Of a DNA stretch of 64,000 nt, positions 53,146-64,000 are shown one piece after another. The stretch is taken from the NCBI GenBank assembly GCA_963082975.1, contig OY720345.1, positions 75,175,034 through 75,239,033 on the forward strand. The letters run 5' to 3'. Each line of letters begins with the position of its first letter. Position 1 is the stretch's first letter. The DNA is from Labia minor. Its lineage: Eukaryota; Arthropoda; Insecta; Dermaptera; Spongiphoridae. The notes beneath the pieces are model-generated. The model made no database searches, was not told where the DNA came from, and saw nothing but the letters and a program-made list of their open reading frames with translations. The translations under genes and the position numbers were made by a program.

Positions 53146-56135
53146 CTAAAAGAAAATTAATTAAGAATTAATTCATTTAGATAATAAAAAAACAAAATAA
53201 AAAATAGAATTAATATTTTTATCTATAGTATCCAAATGTTATTTTTGTTTTTTTTTTCATTAAATATATTAATAATTGGTTGTTGATTAAAAATGATTAT
53301 AAGATTAATATATGTTGTTGTTACTAAACATGTGTATTATTCTAATCATTTTTTAATCAATAATTTAATATATATATACATTTATATTATATTATATATC
53401 TATTTATGATTCGTTGTGAGTGAAAAGATGGCGCTTATATATCGAGTTAAACTTAATGAAAAATATATAATAATAAATAAAAAAACATAATAATAATAAT
53501 TAAATCATATTCCATAAATAAAATTTCAATTGAAATTTTTCATTTTCCTTATAAAGACTTAAATTCTAATTAATTTTACAATTTTTATAATTTTTCTTTT
53601 CTTTTTTTTAAAAAAAGAAAAATAATGAAACATTTTAATTAATTCAAGTTCTTTAAAACCACTTTGAAGCTCGATGATGACAAAATAGGTAAATTCAACC
53701 AGATATGCCTAATAAGTGAAACAATGAACGGAAGATTTAAGAGCTTCGCCTGATTAATCTTCTCTTTCTTCTGTCATTGCAGAGTAACTAGAAACTACTC
53801 AGCCGCATGCTTTGATCTTGTGGTATTTGGATCGAATTTGTTGATATTAAATACCTCAAAAAATCTTTTCACTTAATTATTTGACATGATTTTGAATTAA
53901 ATTTGATTAATCTGATTAGTTTGACAAATGGTTATTTAGGTATTTATTATTTATCTACCTAAATATATATATATATTTGGTATTTCAAATTGTACGCTCC
54001 ATTGATTAACTGAAAACACGGAACCAATTAAATAAAATAGGAATAAATTATGATCATAATGAGAATTAAAATAAAATGATTAACAAATAAATTTTTAATA
54101 AGTATGTATAAAATATATTTATAATTTTTTTTTTTTCTTTTTGATGAAAGGGGGAGTCGGTTGAAATTGCGATTCAAACTATTAAAATAAAGTATGAATC
54201 ATGTCCAATGGCAATTACTAATTTTATTTGTTAAAGAGCACGAAGGAAAAATATTCTTTCCTTATTACTTCAAGCACAACCCTGACTGGATCACAAAAGT
54301 AACAGCTAATTAATTAAATCGAAAGAGATAAAAATCAAAAAACAAAAATTATCCAACGGGCGTGATAAAAAAAAAGGGTCATAAATCATCACACACATGG
54401 ACACATATCGACTCGAATGTTGCTTGATGCTGCTGCTAATTAATACCCATTAATTTAGTCTGGCTCTAGTTGAAGTTCTAAACTGCATTATTTTTTTTTT
54501 TATTTCTTTCAATGAAGGGGAACAATAGCGACCAAATTCTCCTCCAGCCCTTATTTTGCAAATGTTTTTTTTTTAACAATAACTATCATTGAAAAAAAAA
54601 TGGCAAATATCAGCTAATTAATAATCTTAAATAAATTAAAAATTATAATATTAAATTTCATAAATAAAAAAAAATAAAATAAATAACATTGAAATTATTT
54701 TTAAATTAGAAAAACATTATCTTAAAAGAATTAATATTTCTTGAAAAAATATTAGTCTTTATTTTAAAAGTATATTTTATATTAAAATTGTTTTATTTTT
54801 TAATGAAATTGTAAAAATCTGATTTTTATTATCATAAAAAATGAAGAATATGAATAACTACATATAATAATTTTGGTTGAAGTTTATTTTATTGTTTAAA
54901 TTTTAACTTTATATGTATAATTGTGAAATTTTAATCAACATTTTTTCGATTTCTATTCCATCCAAAATCAAATCACCTCATTCTTCTTAACGAATTTTTA
55001 AAAATATCATAAATCTCAATGAAATTCTGGATATATAATCTGCAACAACAACAAAAAAAATCTCTTTTTATTCGATTAAATCAATTCTCTTCTTTAAAAC
55101 TTTTATGTTTTAAAGAATAGACAAAATTAAAAATAAATAAATAAAATTAATAGAAATAATTAAATCCAAAATTTTATTAACTATTAAAAAATCTTTTATA
55201 ATATAAAATTATTAAATTTTCTTGATATTGCTAATAACACAATTGATTTCCGTCTTTTTCCGTCGATTAATTAAAATTTCAAATAATAAGAAAATGGCAT
55301 TATTTATTCAATTAATATTTCGATATTAATCGTAAAATATTTGCAATTTTATATTATAAGATTTTTTAATATGATATTTCATCATTTCATATTAAAAAAA
55401 AAAAAAAAAAAAACAAGTTCAGTTGATTTCTTCACAATAAATATATAGTAAGTATAATATTTTATTTTTTTAAATGAAAATATAAACTATTACATAATAT
55501 ATTTATCTGGAAAAGTCAAATAAAAGCAGATAAATCTATTTAATCGATTCTTTATTAATAAAGATGACCTGAGACAGAGATTGATGGCGTTGATTGCGCA
55601 AAAAAAAGGTTACTACAAGAAGTGAATCGCCAAGACTTTAGAATCATATCTCTTTTCTTTTTTTTTTATTTATTTAAAAAAAACAATTCACTAATTTTCA
55701 ATAAGAAATTAACTATAATTAAAAAAAACTATATTAAGGGTATTATTCTACAACAAACAAGAAAAATAAAATAAAATAGTTGTATATCTATATAAAAATG
55801 TTTAAAATTTATTATCGGATTTTACATTAATTTAAGTAATATTTCATGTATTCCGTTAAAATACAAATGAATCAACAAAATTTAAGTTTAACTAAAAATA
55901 AAAATATTTAATACACATTTAGATGGGTGTCACAAAAAAAAAATATCTATTTATTTATTGAAAGATGTACAAGAAAAATTAATATTTTTTCCATTTCACA
56001 TTTAAATTCTCATTAGATATATACTCGCATCCATATATTATTAGATATTTTAGAAAAATACATTTATTTTTTTATATTAAAAACTAAAATTCATATAATA
56101 TAACTAAAGTATTACAACCATTAATATATCTAAAA
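53146..56135. other. Upstream flank or 5'-UTR intron of the knirps-family gene
   Basis: The start codon is directly preceded on the minus strand by a pyrimidine tract and TAG (TTTTCTTTTAG-ATG), a good splice acceptor. The region beyond is therefore probably a 5'-UTR intron. Less AT-rich blocks occur at about 53680-53860, 54160-54480 and 55560-55650. They have no repeat ends or frames and are candidate regulatory DNA. Confidence 0.45.
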
Positions 56136-56322
56136 TTAGGGTGACCAAACGACCTGTTTTTAGGTGCTCTGTCCCGACGTCCCGAAAAAAGTCTTCGGGA
56201 CAGCCTATTGTCCCGTTTTTTAAATATTTACGACATTTCGTACTTTTTTCAAAATTTAATTTGGTTCTAAAAAAAAAAGGTAAAACGTTTGTCCCGGTTT
56301 GGTGTTTTCTAAATATGGTCAT
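56136..56322. mobile_element. hAT-like MITE (TAGGGTGACC end)
   Basis: Starts TAGGGTGACCAAACG and ends AAATATGGTCAT, roughly inverted, like hAT MITEs with GGGTGACCA ends. It contains a hairpin (GTCCCGA ... TTCGGGAC) and a diverged copy of the T-run/GGTTCTA/A-run/GGTAAAACG unit found in the MITEs at 3326 and 25668. No clean target duplication was found. The two opposing 64-72-aa frames are shadows. Confidence 0.6.
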
Positions 56323-56920
56323 ACATTATAATTAATTTTTAATTGGATTTGTAAATATTAAATCAATATGTTTAAGATTAATACCCGTAAATAAATACAG
56401 ATTTAATATAATATATTTGAGAAAAACAATTCAAAATATTTATTTAATTAAGAATAATAATAACTTTTATAATAGTGGAATAGTAATCGAAAATAATATT
56501 GGTTTTATATTAATACAAATATTTAAAATATTAATATTTATTTTAATTAAATTAACAAAGTTATATTTGTATGTGTTTTTAAATTTTTCTTATTTTATTC
56601 TCAAATTATATTTTTTCTTCTTTAGATATTTTGTACATTTAATGAAATTTATAAAGATTTTCTGAATATAAAATTTTTATAATTAATAAATTAATAGATA
56701 TTGATTGGATTAAAATAGAATGGATTTAATTTTTATGTATTGGTACTTTGTGAAGAATTCAAGAGAAGAATTCAATTCTAAAGAAATTCTTATTTTAACG
56801 GATATGTACGTTTAAAAAAAAAAAAAAAAAACAAGATCGTAATGTTTTCAATCAGACCATGGTACAACTTGCATATTTTCGTGGTCAATTAATTAGACAA
56901 AAGTTTTAATTAAATGGGAA
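56323..56920. other. AT-rich spacer
   Basis: No feature recognised. The plus-strand 82-aa frame 56417-56665 is Ile/Leu/Phe/Asn-rich AT translation and not supported as a gene. Confidence 0.45.
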
Positions 56921-56924
56921 AAGA

Positions 56925-57180
56925 GAGCTGTCGATTCTCGGCGGGCGTAAGGGCGGAGCAGCTCACGGCCCGGACACCTCGGAACCCTCCGATAAAGTAG
57001 ATGAACCACGAGGATCGTCCGTTCCATATATCGCCAGATGATGGGTGCGTGATTAGCCTTCGGCTCTCGGGCCGGACTAATGCGCCAACCCTAATGGTGA
57101 TATGGCTAATTAGTCCGAGGGCCATTTGAACCGATGCCGCATTTGAAATCACTTCGTGCACCGCCGCTCCACTATATAAC
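56925..57180. promoter_or_regulatory. GC-rich island upstream of the knirps-family gene
   Basis: About 250 bp of GC-rich sequence (GGCGGGCGTAAGGGCGGAGC; GATCGTCCGTTCCATATATC; TCGGGCCGGACTAATGCGCC) abruptly bounded by AT-rich DNA. It contains GGTGATATGGCTAATTAGTC, with a TAATTA homeodomain core, and GTGATTAGCC. The 83-aa minus-strand frame lacks any recognised family. A developmental enhancer is the best reading, by inference. Confidence 0.45.
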
Positions 57181-58020
57181 TTTTTATTTATGCACCACGT
57201 ACTTTTTTTTTTAATACCTTATAGGTAGGTAGTGATTATTAATAACTTTGCTAATGGACGAGATTTTTATTGCCATGATATTCATTTATTAATTGATGTT
57301 TTACTAATAGCTACAAACCAATTGGATTAAGAATCTTTCCTTTATAAATATTTAATTTTTTTTTTTTTTTAATTATGGAAATAGAATGTAAATAATTATT
57401 TACACTCTATAAGTATAATATTATATTATATTATATATTTATCTAACATAAACATTTATAAAACAAGATTAATTTGGATTTTATTAAAAAAGAAATTTGA
57501 AAAATTTAATTCCAATCAAATTATCTACCTTAATTTTTCATTTAAAATTAACTAATTAATTTTTTAGTTTGTTTGTTATCTTTTAATATAAAAATTCTTT
57601 ATCTCATTACTGATATTTATCATCAAAAATTGATTAAATTAGAGTATTTATGTTTGATCAAATTTTTTTAATAGGATAAAAAAATTTTATTTAATTATTA
57701 TCAAAAATTAAATAAATTTTATTTTATTATTTATTTATTTTATTTTATTTAATTTTTGATAATAATTAAATAAAATTTATTTTTTTAAAAAAAAAAAAAA
57801 AAATTTTTATATCTTTAGCTAGGAACTATTTTTATAATTAATATTTTCTCTTATAAATATATATATATATAAAATTGTATTAATATAAAACTACGATCTT
57901 TAGTTTAGAGACTTAAATTACTTAGCTTATTAATTATAATTACTAATTTACTTATTTTTATTTTACTAATCAGTCGCTTTCCTTTTTACAGATAATTAAA
58001 AAAAATGGATAAAGATAAAA
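57181..58020. other. AT-rich spacer with a palindrome
   Basis: AAATTTTATTTAATTATTATC plus flank at about 57684-57720 is inverted at about 57744-57781, forming an AT-only stem of about 35 bp. TA run near 57860. Otherwise featureless. Confidence 0.5.
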
Positions 58021-58690
58021 ATTTAAGTTTAAAATATATCATGGTGGCGAAATAAAAAAAAAATCAAGTGGTTCACTGAAGCTGGTGAATTTCTGGTGAC
58101 TTGTTTTTTTGTTTTTTTTTTGTTTTTCCAACTCACGCTTTACAATTGCCGTATTAAGTAGATTGTTTACCCGAAATACCGCAGCGCCTAATAGTTTAAT
58201 CAAATTATCGAAAAGTTTTTTTTTTTCTTTCATCCATTTATAATCTAATAACAAAATATGGGCCAACCGGGTGTCTATAAATTGAATATCTTATTAGCTT
58301 TTTAAAGAAGAGAAGTGAATAAAACAAAATTGTTATTTTCTTTTATTTCTTTCTTTTTTTTTCATATGCCAATCTTTATTTAATAAATTCTTCCTCGTTT
58401 AAAGAATATAATAATATTAATAATAATAATAATAATAAAGATAAAATATAAAAAAATAACATAAAAAATAAAGCAAATAAAAGAGATGACTAGGAATTTT
58501 TTTGCCAAGTAAAACAAGTGCCATCCGTGAGATTGAATATGGAAATTGCCTCAGCACATCATTATTATTTATCTCGCTTGCCTGAGGCGCAAGAAGATCT
58601 CACTGCTTAAAGGATATATGGCATACTAGTAGACCTTGGGCAGAAAAAATGTCTGGTTGAAAAGGAAAAAAAAAAAAAACAATCTGTAAT
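58021..58690. promoter_or_regulatory. Two less AT-rich non-coding blocks
   Basis: 58060-58270 (AATACCGCAGCGCCTAATAG; ATATGGGCCAACCGGGTGTC) and 58505-58690 (AGTGCCATCCGTGAGATTG; GCTTGCCTGAGGCGCAAG). No repeat ends. The minus-strand 75-aa frame at 58039-58266 is Lys-rich without family resemblance. Candidate regulatory DNA of the knirps-family gene. Confidence 0.3.
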
Positions 58691-60311
58691 GTCGCCACCC
58701 AGAAGAATTTGATTAAAATTAAAAAAAAATAGACCTAATTCTTTGATGTAATCGAAGATAAGCTTCATAAATAAAATTTATATATTTTTCTATATTTAAA
58801 TAATATTTTTATTGTTATTTTGTAAACGTGTAACGAATTAACATTCAACATGAAACATCGGGTCAAAAGGTTGAAAACTTATTGACCAATATAAATGCAA
58901 GTTATTTTGGTTTTTATTGTGTAGCTTGATAGTCTAAAAAACGATTATCTTTAATTCTCTGATTTACCTTTTTAAAAAAATAAATCATTTTGAAAATGGA
59001 AGAGAGTGAGAGGTTCATCGAATCGTTCTTTTCATTCCCCTACACTACAAATACTTAACAGGTGGTCCACTAAGTTATATCTGTCAAAATTAGTTATATT
59101 TTTCATAATTTTTTAATATTTATTTAAAAACCTAGAAAGAGCCATTCTCGAATTTCTATCTACTTTGAATATACAATCTTTTCTAATATTCTCTTCTCAT
59201 ATTGCCTACAACATTAACAAGAATTATTTAATACTCAGAATACCCTCATCATTAAATAATGTTTTAAAAATTGGAATTGAAAAGGAAAGAAAACAAACAT
59301 AATTTAAAACAAAAATGACATCTATCTACTAAACCAAGAGGTCGGTAAATGGGCAGCAGCTATTTACAAATTTTCATTTCATCTCTCAAACCATAAAAAT
59401 GATAATAAAATTCTTTTAAATTCTTCCGTGATAAATTATTAGAAACTATTATTTAAAATCATAGCATATTAAAAAAATTTGAAGAAAAATATTTTGGAAC
59501 ATTAAAAAATATAGCTATATATATAAAGAAACTAATTTAAAAGAAAAGGAAAATTTGAGAATCAACCATAGTCTTTTTTGTTAAGTATTCTATAATTTAT
59601 TAAATTGGTGATTAGTATAATTATAATAAATATAATCTTAAATTATATATATATATATATATCATTATAAAAATATTATTATATAATCAAATAAATAAAT
59701 ATTCCTTTAACTGTTATCAAATCACCACTTTTAATTTTTGAAATAAAATATTTATTTCAATTTTATACCATATAATGTTATATATAAACGTTAACCATCA
59801 TTAACAATATTATAAAAATTTAAATAATTTTAAATATCTATAAAATACAAGTGATATATTCTTTTTAATACAATTTTATTTCTATTTTTTAAATATAATT
59901 TAGCTTTCTTTTTCTTATAAGAAAATTTTACTTCCATTATGATTTATTTTTATAAAAATTATATAAAAAAAAAAAAAATTAATTTATCAATCTTCTTGTA
60001 TAATTTTGTCCAAGTCATTTTCATTTAAGTATAACTTTTTTATGAGTCAATGCAAATAAATAAGAACATCACATTATTGTTCCTGCGTTTAACAAGCAAT
60101 TCGCCGAACTTTTAAAAACTTGAAAATCATCTCTAGTCATTTATTTATGAATCACCTTATTCACACTGATTACAAATAAATGGTATAAAATAAATCTCTT
60201 CTCAATTAATTATTTAAAGAATTAAAGCATTAAATCATAATGATAATTTAATATTTTTTTTAAAAAAACATTAGCACAAAAGATTAAATATAAAGATTTA
60301 AGATAATCATT
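58691..60311. other. AT-rich spacer
   Basis: No exon or repeat family recognised; TA run near 59647-59662. Confidence 0.5.
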
Positions 60312-60366
60312 AGAAAAATGGATTTTGTTCGGTGATTTCAATGCGGGAGTAGGCTACGTTCGACAA
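60312..60366 (+). pseudogene. LINE endonuclease motif fragment
   Basis: The plus strand reads LEKWILFGDFNAGVGYVR, the GDFNAxVG catalytic-region motif of APE-type LINE endonucleases. Fewer than 20 codons are readable, so it is a relic. Confidence 0.55.
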
Positions 60367-60499
60367 ATCTTTATCGAAATATTAATAATTTATTTATTTA
60401 TAAAAATTTTTAAGTTTACTTATTCAATATTTTTTATATATTTTTAATTATTATTGTGAATAGAATATTTTAAGATACTAAATTATTTATAAAAATTTT

Positions 60500-60743
60500 A
60501 ATTTCCACATTTAAGGATAAAATGTAGTTCTAAATCTTTTCATGAATTAATTTTACTTCTATATTTTTTTATTTCACTATAATTTTACAAAGTTTGCTTT
60601 TCTAATGGGTAGGTTTAAAACATTTTTAATTTCCACATTTAAGGATAAATTGTATTTATAAATCATTTCATGAATTAATTTTACTTCTATATATTTTTTA
60701 TTTCACTATAATTTTACAAAGTTTGCTTTTCTGATGGGTAGGT
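60500..60743. repeat. Tandem duplication, 128-bp period
   Basis: AATTTCCACATTTAAGGATA through TTTGCTTTTCTRATGGGTAG occurs at 60500-60616 and again from 60628, with small changes. Confidence 0.85.
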
Positions 60744-60837
60744 TATATATTCTTGTTTTGCACTTAAGAAATGTCTTATTAGAAATAGTATTTATGTAAG
60801 TGTCATCGAAAGTTTATAGATATCTTTTTGAAACCCT

Positions 60838-61010
60838 ATTTTTGATGCTCTGACCGCACACCTTGGGCTCAGAGGCAACCTCCTACGTTGGTTCACACGC
60901 CTCCGCCCTCGCCCTGCGCCCCCGCCAAAGTCATGACCACACGTACGCCCCTTAATAGCCAGATGGACGGGATCGCGGTCCATCATTGACATATAGGGTC
61001 TTATGGAAAA
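60838..61010. promoter_or_regulatory. GC-rich island near the presumed promoter
   Basis: Contains CTCTGACCGCACACCTTGGG, CTCCGCCCTCGCCCTGCGCC and GCCAGATGGACGGGATCGCG (CAGATG is an E-box core). Non-coding by appearance; the 80-aa minus-strand frame is Arg-rich and has no recognised family. It lies about 0.6 kb from the putative 5' exon, so it may be a promoter-proximal enhancer. Confidence 0.4.
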
Positions 61011-61259
61011 GAAATCGAGCATATTAGATTTCATACTATAAATGGAAAACTTAATTTATGTTACCGATATAAAAAATATAAAATAATAATCAATAAAGAA
61101 AAATTTCCCTCTTGGCTTAAATTAATAGATAAATTAATTAAAATTGCATTTTATATCACATATAATAAATAACAAGACATATATGATGGACCATTAGAAT
61201 GATGAAGCACGAACTCATAACGTGAGATAAGTGGAGTTATAAGAATCAATAATAATAAT

Positions 61260-61570
61260 AATACACTGGGACCTCCCGCGCGTTGATATCACTTCCTATT
61301 TCACTTATTTTTTTAACAAAATTAATCAACAATAATATGTCAGAAGTTTGGAAACGTGAATTTCTGACAATTGTAATAGAAGCGCGGCGCGTGTCGACTG
61401 CGACCTTGCTCTCAACATAAAAACAGATTTTTTTTTTCTATGAGCCGTGAGAAAATTCTTCATTATTAGAAAAGATTGACTAGTGGCGTTTTAGAATGTA
61501 TCTCTATTTACAAAACATTGTTACTGATAAAATTAGAATAAAAATAAAATAAAATAAATAAATACTTACG
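61260..61570. other. Sequence just downstream of the putative 5' exon
   Basis: Mixed AT with CpG-containing patches (CCTCCCGCGCGTTGATATC; AAGCGCGGCGCGTGTCGAC). Probably the beginning of the 5'-UTR intron. Confidence 0.35.
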
Positions 61571-61960
61571 GTGAAAATAAAGAGTTGAATATAAATGCTC
61601 CGAAGATAAAGAACAACACGTTATCACGGAACTAGGGCACTACACGCATGTCTCAATAGGGTGTTCCGGGGTCACAGGGCACTGGTCACACTAGAAGTTA
61701 CACTCAGAGTACACTGCGGATGACCACCACGTCGGACGAGGTCCACCACGGGAATGAGTGGAGTGTTGGAGAGCGGTGCTCGTGGAGAGGGCCCCTGAAG
61801 AGGGGGCACCGCCCCAGACCTCTGGCGGGAGGTGGAGGACCTGCCGGGGCCGCTCGTTGCGTTCGCCCCTCCCAGACCCCGGCGCCTCCCGGCTCAGAAA
61901 CTCTGCTTCAGGAACATTATTGGTGGATGATTGCCCAAGAAATCGCTTCCCCCACTATCG
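61571..61960 (-). promoter_or_regulatory. Putative promoter and 5' noncoding exon of the knirps-family gene
   Basis: On the minus strand, TTTATTTTCACC-GTAAGTATT at about 61571/61570 is an excellent splice donor. It pairs in principle with the acceptor just before the ATG at 53145. Upstream of it, 61620-61930 is the most CpG-rich DNA of the window (GGCGGGAGGTGGAGGACC and similar). The two plus-strand frames here (61720-61992, 61758-62093) overlap in different frames and look like by-products of GC content. The start site is not defined. Confidence rests on splice logic and composition. Confidence 0.45.
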
Positions 61961-63299
61961 AGTACAGCCGCCTCCACGGACAATTCGGATAAGTCCCCAA
62001 GAACATCAAATCCTCACTAGAAATCTTTCACTTGGACAACCTGCATTATCATTCGCTTATCCTCATACATCACAACTTTCATTAATTAATTAACTTTCAC
62101 TGCTTCTATCAATAAATAAGCAAAGTTCAACTCAGGACTTAAAAAATTCAAAAAACGATTTTAAATTTTTATTAATAAATAATTTCAAGTAATTATAAGA
62201 TTATAAATTAAAAAGAATCTATTGAATTTTACATTTAGATTTTCATTAAATTTCAATAAAAATAAAATTCATATTATAGTGATTGTCATTTAATATTTAC
62301 TAGTATTGTCTGGAACTATTATATGTTTATTTATTATTCTTAATTAAAATATTAATTGCTTTAAGTTATTTTTGTAGTTTTTTAAATAAATAAATTAATT
62401 AGAATATAGTAAAAGAAAAGAGACTTTAATGATAGAATGGAAATATTTTTATTTATTTAGACGAATTAAATATTCGTTGTACCTAAATACCTATATATAA
62501 CAAATTTTGCTCTAAGTACATGGTATTTAATGAACATTATTTTATTTAAAAAGTTTTATTACATAATCTAGTAATAATATTTGAATTTATAAAATAATAT
62601 TTATTTTCTTCTAAATAATATTTTTTATAAAATTCTCGAATTTTTCAAAAAATAAATATTCATCATTTATAAAATAAATTGTCTTCTTGAAAGTAATTAA
62701 GCACAGAGTAAAAGGTAAGAAAAAAAATTTTTTGTTTAATGTAGAGACCGCTAGATGGCCGGAACGTCGACTTTCTAAAATTTTCCAAAACTTAGAGTTA
62801 TATTCTACCCTTACTAGATAAATGGATTTTAACCCGATGTCATCAACAAAGATCTAATATTTCGATCTTTAAAAATCCTTGATAAATACATGTTTTATAA
62901 ATATTTTAAATTTGTCTTTAGAGAATTTTTATAATAAAATTTTTAAATAAAGAAAGTATTATGAAAATAATTTATATAAAAAAAGAATGAATACCCATTA
63001 AATAAAAAGCGAGTTAGTATTTTTTAAAAGGGATGTTTTTGATGACATTAAAAAAATAAAATAATATTTTTTTTATTACTTTACTTATTAAAAATTAAAC
63101 AGAATTAATATATATATTTTTTCTCTTTATTAGATTATTAACTAATAATAATAATAATAATTATTATTATTATTAATATTTTATAATAACAATGGGCTCT
63201 TATAATAATAGATCCATTCTGCCTGATATTCCTGAATTAAGAGAAGAAAATTTATCCAAACAATAAAATTGCCCATTAATTAATTTTCAAATTTTTTAA
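61961..63299. other. AT-rich upstream flank
   Basis: No gene seen. A short block near 62740-62830 (GAGACCGCTAGATGGCCGG) is less AT-rich and unidentified. Mirror-like (AAT)n/(ATT)n near 63143-63175. Confidence 0.45.
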
Positions 63300-63307
63300 T
63301 ATCAACT

Positions 63308-63534
63308 CAGCGCCGGATAAAGGAGCAGGCAAAGCGGGTGACTGTCCGGGACGCCAGATTTTGAGGGGATATAAAAATAAAATATTTTTTTACATTCATT
63401 ATTTTTGTGTAATTTTGATTCTTTGCTTTTTTTTAACTATTTTTTAATTTGACGTAAATTAGTGTGGTATTCTTGTATAAAAGGGCGCCAAATCTTTTTT
63501 GACTCTGACGCTCAAAATCCGCGAACTGGCCCTG
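63308..63534. mobile_element. hAT-type MITE with 8-bp target duplication
   Basis: Ends CAGCGCCGG and CTGGCCCTG are imperfectly inverted; further in, GGACGCCAGATTTTGA and its approximate complement CAAAATC/GGCGCC continue the resemblance. TATCAACT (63300-63307) and TATCAATT (63535-63542) form an 8-bp duplication with one mismatch. No coding capacity. Confidence 0.75.
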
Positions 63535-63542
63535 TATCAATT

Positions 63543-64000
63543 ATAATATTAATTATTGGATTAAGTTTAAATATTTAATCATTTAATCATAAATTTGAAA
63601 CTGTAGTATTATATTATATCAATTTATCCTTTATTATCTATTTTAATTATTTAAAAAACATTTTCTTTTTTTAATTTATTATATTTATTAATTACTAAAA
63701 AAAAAAATAATTTTAGCTTTTCTATAAATCAACTGAAGTTATGATCCTTTTTAAAAGAGAAAAGAAATGAAATGAATATTTTTCTATTTTAACCAAGTAT
63801 GTCTGATCTTTCAAGTACTTAAATGTTTACTTTGCTCTTTTCTATATTAAGCATACAAATGTTTTAAATATATATGTATATATATATATATATACATATA
63901 TATGAAAAAATAAAAAAAAAAATTAAAATTGCGCACCTGCTCAGCAACCAAGTGGCACTCCAGCTCCAATAATATACATTAAGTTTTAAAGGTAACTTTT
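63543..64000. other. AT-rich right edge
   Basis: Includes a perfect TA/TATG palindrome near 63868-63903. CAGGTGCGC on the minus strand at about 63942 is donor-like but has no exon support. Confidence 0.4.

Noticed and set aside
56417-56665. 82-aa plus-strand membrane-like frame
   Set aside because: AT-rich translation (Ile/Leu/Phe/Asn) in low-complexity DNA; no start context or conservation visible.
61720-62093. Two plus-strand frames of 90 and 111 aa in the CpG-rich block
   Set aside because: GC-rich DNA lacks stop codons by chance; the frames compete with one another, have no family resemblance, and the block is better read as promoter/5' UTR of the minus-strand gene.

Overview
This is 64 kb of very AT-rich insect nuclear DNA. 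The evidence is small GT-AG introns inside conserved animal genes, a knirps-family nuclear receptor (an insect/arthropod family), an insect-type RGK GTPase, and dense TA microsatellites, MITEs and LINE debris. I cannot fix the order or species. Nothing bacterial or viral was recognised.

Layout. (1) 1-18.7 kb: no host exon recognised; probably upstream intron or flank of the RGK gene. It holds repeat-family A copies, several MITEs, a decayed mariner, and one intact-looking LINE (7247-11428) with a target-site duplication and two open reading frames. (2) 18.7-26.6 kb, plus strand: the last three coding exons of an RGK (Rad/Gem/Kir-type) small GTPase; its P-loop exon is not in the window. Its introns contain a family-B repeat, four copies of a compact GC-rich hairpin motif, a 542-bp foldback element and a hAT MITE nested inside a mariner relic. 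(3) 26.6-30.7 kb: AT-rich spacer with one hAT MITE that has a perfect 8-bp duplication. (4) 30.7-32.3 kb, minus strand: mitochondrial ribosomal protein L52 in four short exons. It is head-to-head, across 314 bp, with (5) Integrator subunit 7 at 32.6-40.2 kb, plus strand: 19 exons giving a 932-aa protein in one consistent frame. (6) 40.2-43.3 kb: convergent spacer. (7) 43.3-53.1 kb, minus strand: a complete knirps-family receptor (400 aa), split after the first zinc finger by an 8.6-kb intron. (8) 53.1-64 kb: upstream flank of that gene, with isolated GC-rich islands (candidate enhancers) and a CpG-rich block near 61.6-61.95 kb that looks like its promoter and 5' noncoding exon.

The host genes are unrelated in function: calcium-channel/cytoskeletal signalling GTPase, mitochondrial translation, snRNA 3'-end processing and transcription attenuation, and embryonic patterning repressor. 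The most unusual signal is in the repeats. Three repeat families (A, B, C) differ in sequence at their ends but share one architecture: a 5' hairpin, a terminal 10-13-nt segment complementary to the 3' end, a shared 'CTTCCGG ... ACCAAATTTC' core, a microsatellite-like tract, and a similar 3' end closing in GTAAA. The terminal complement is kept while its sequence changes, which suggests a selected terminal structure.
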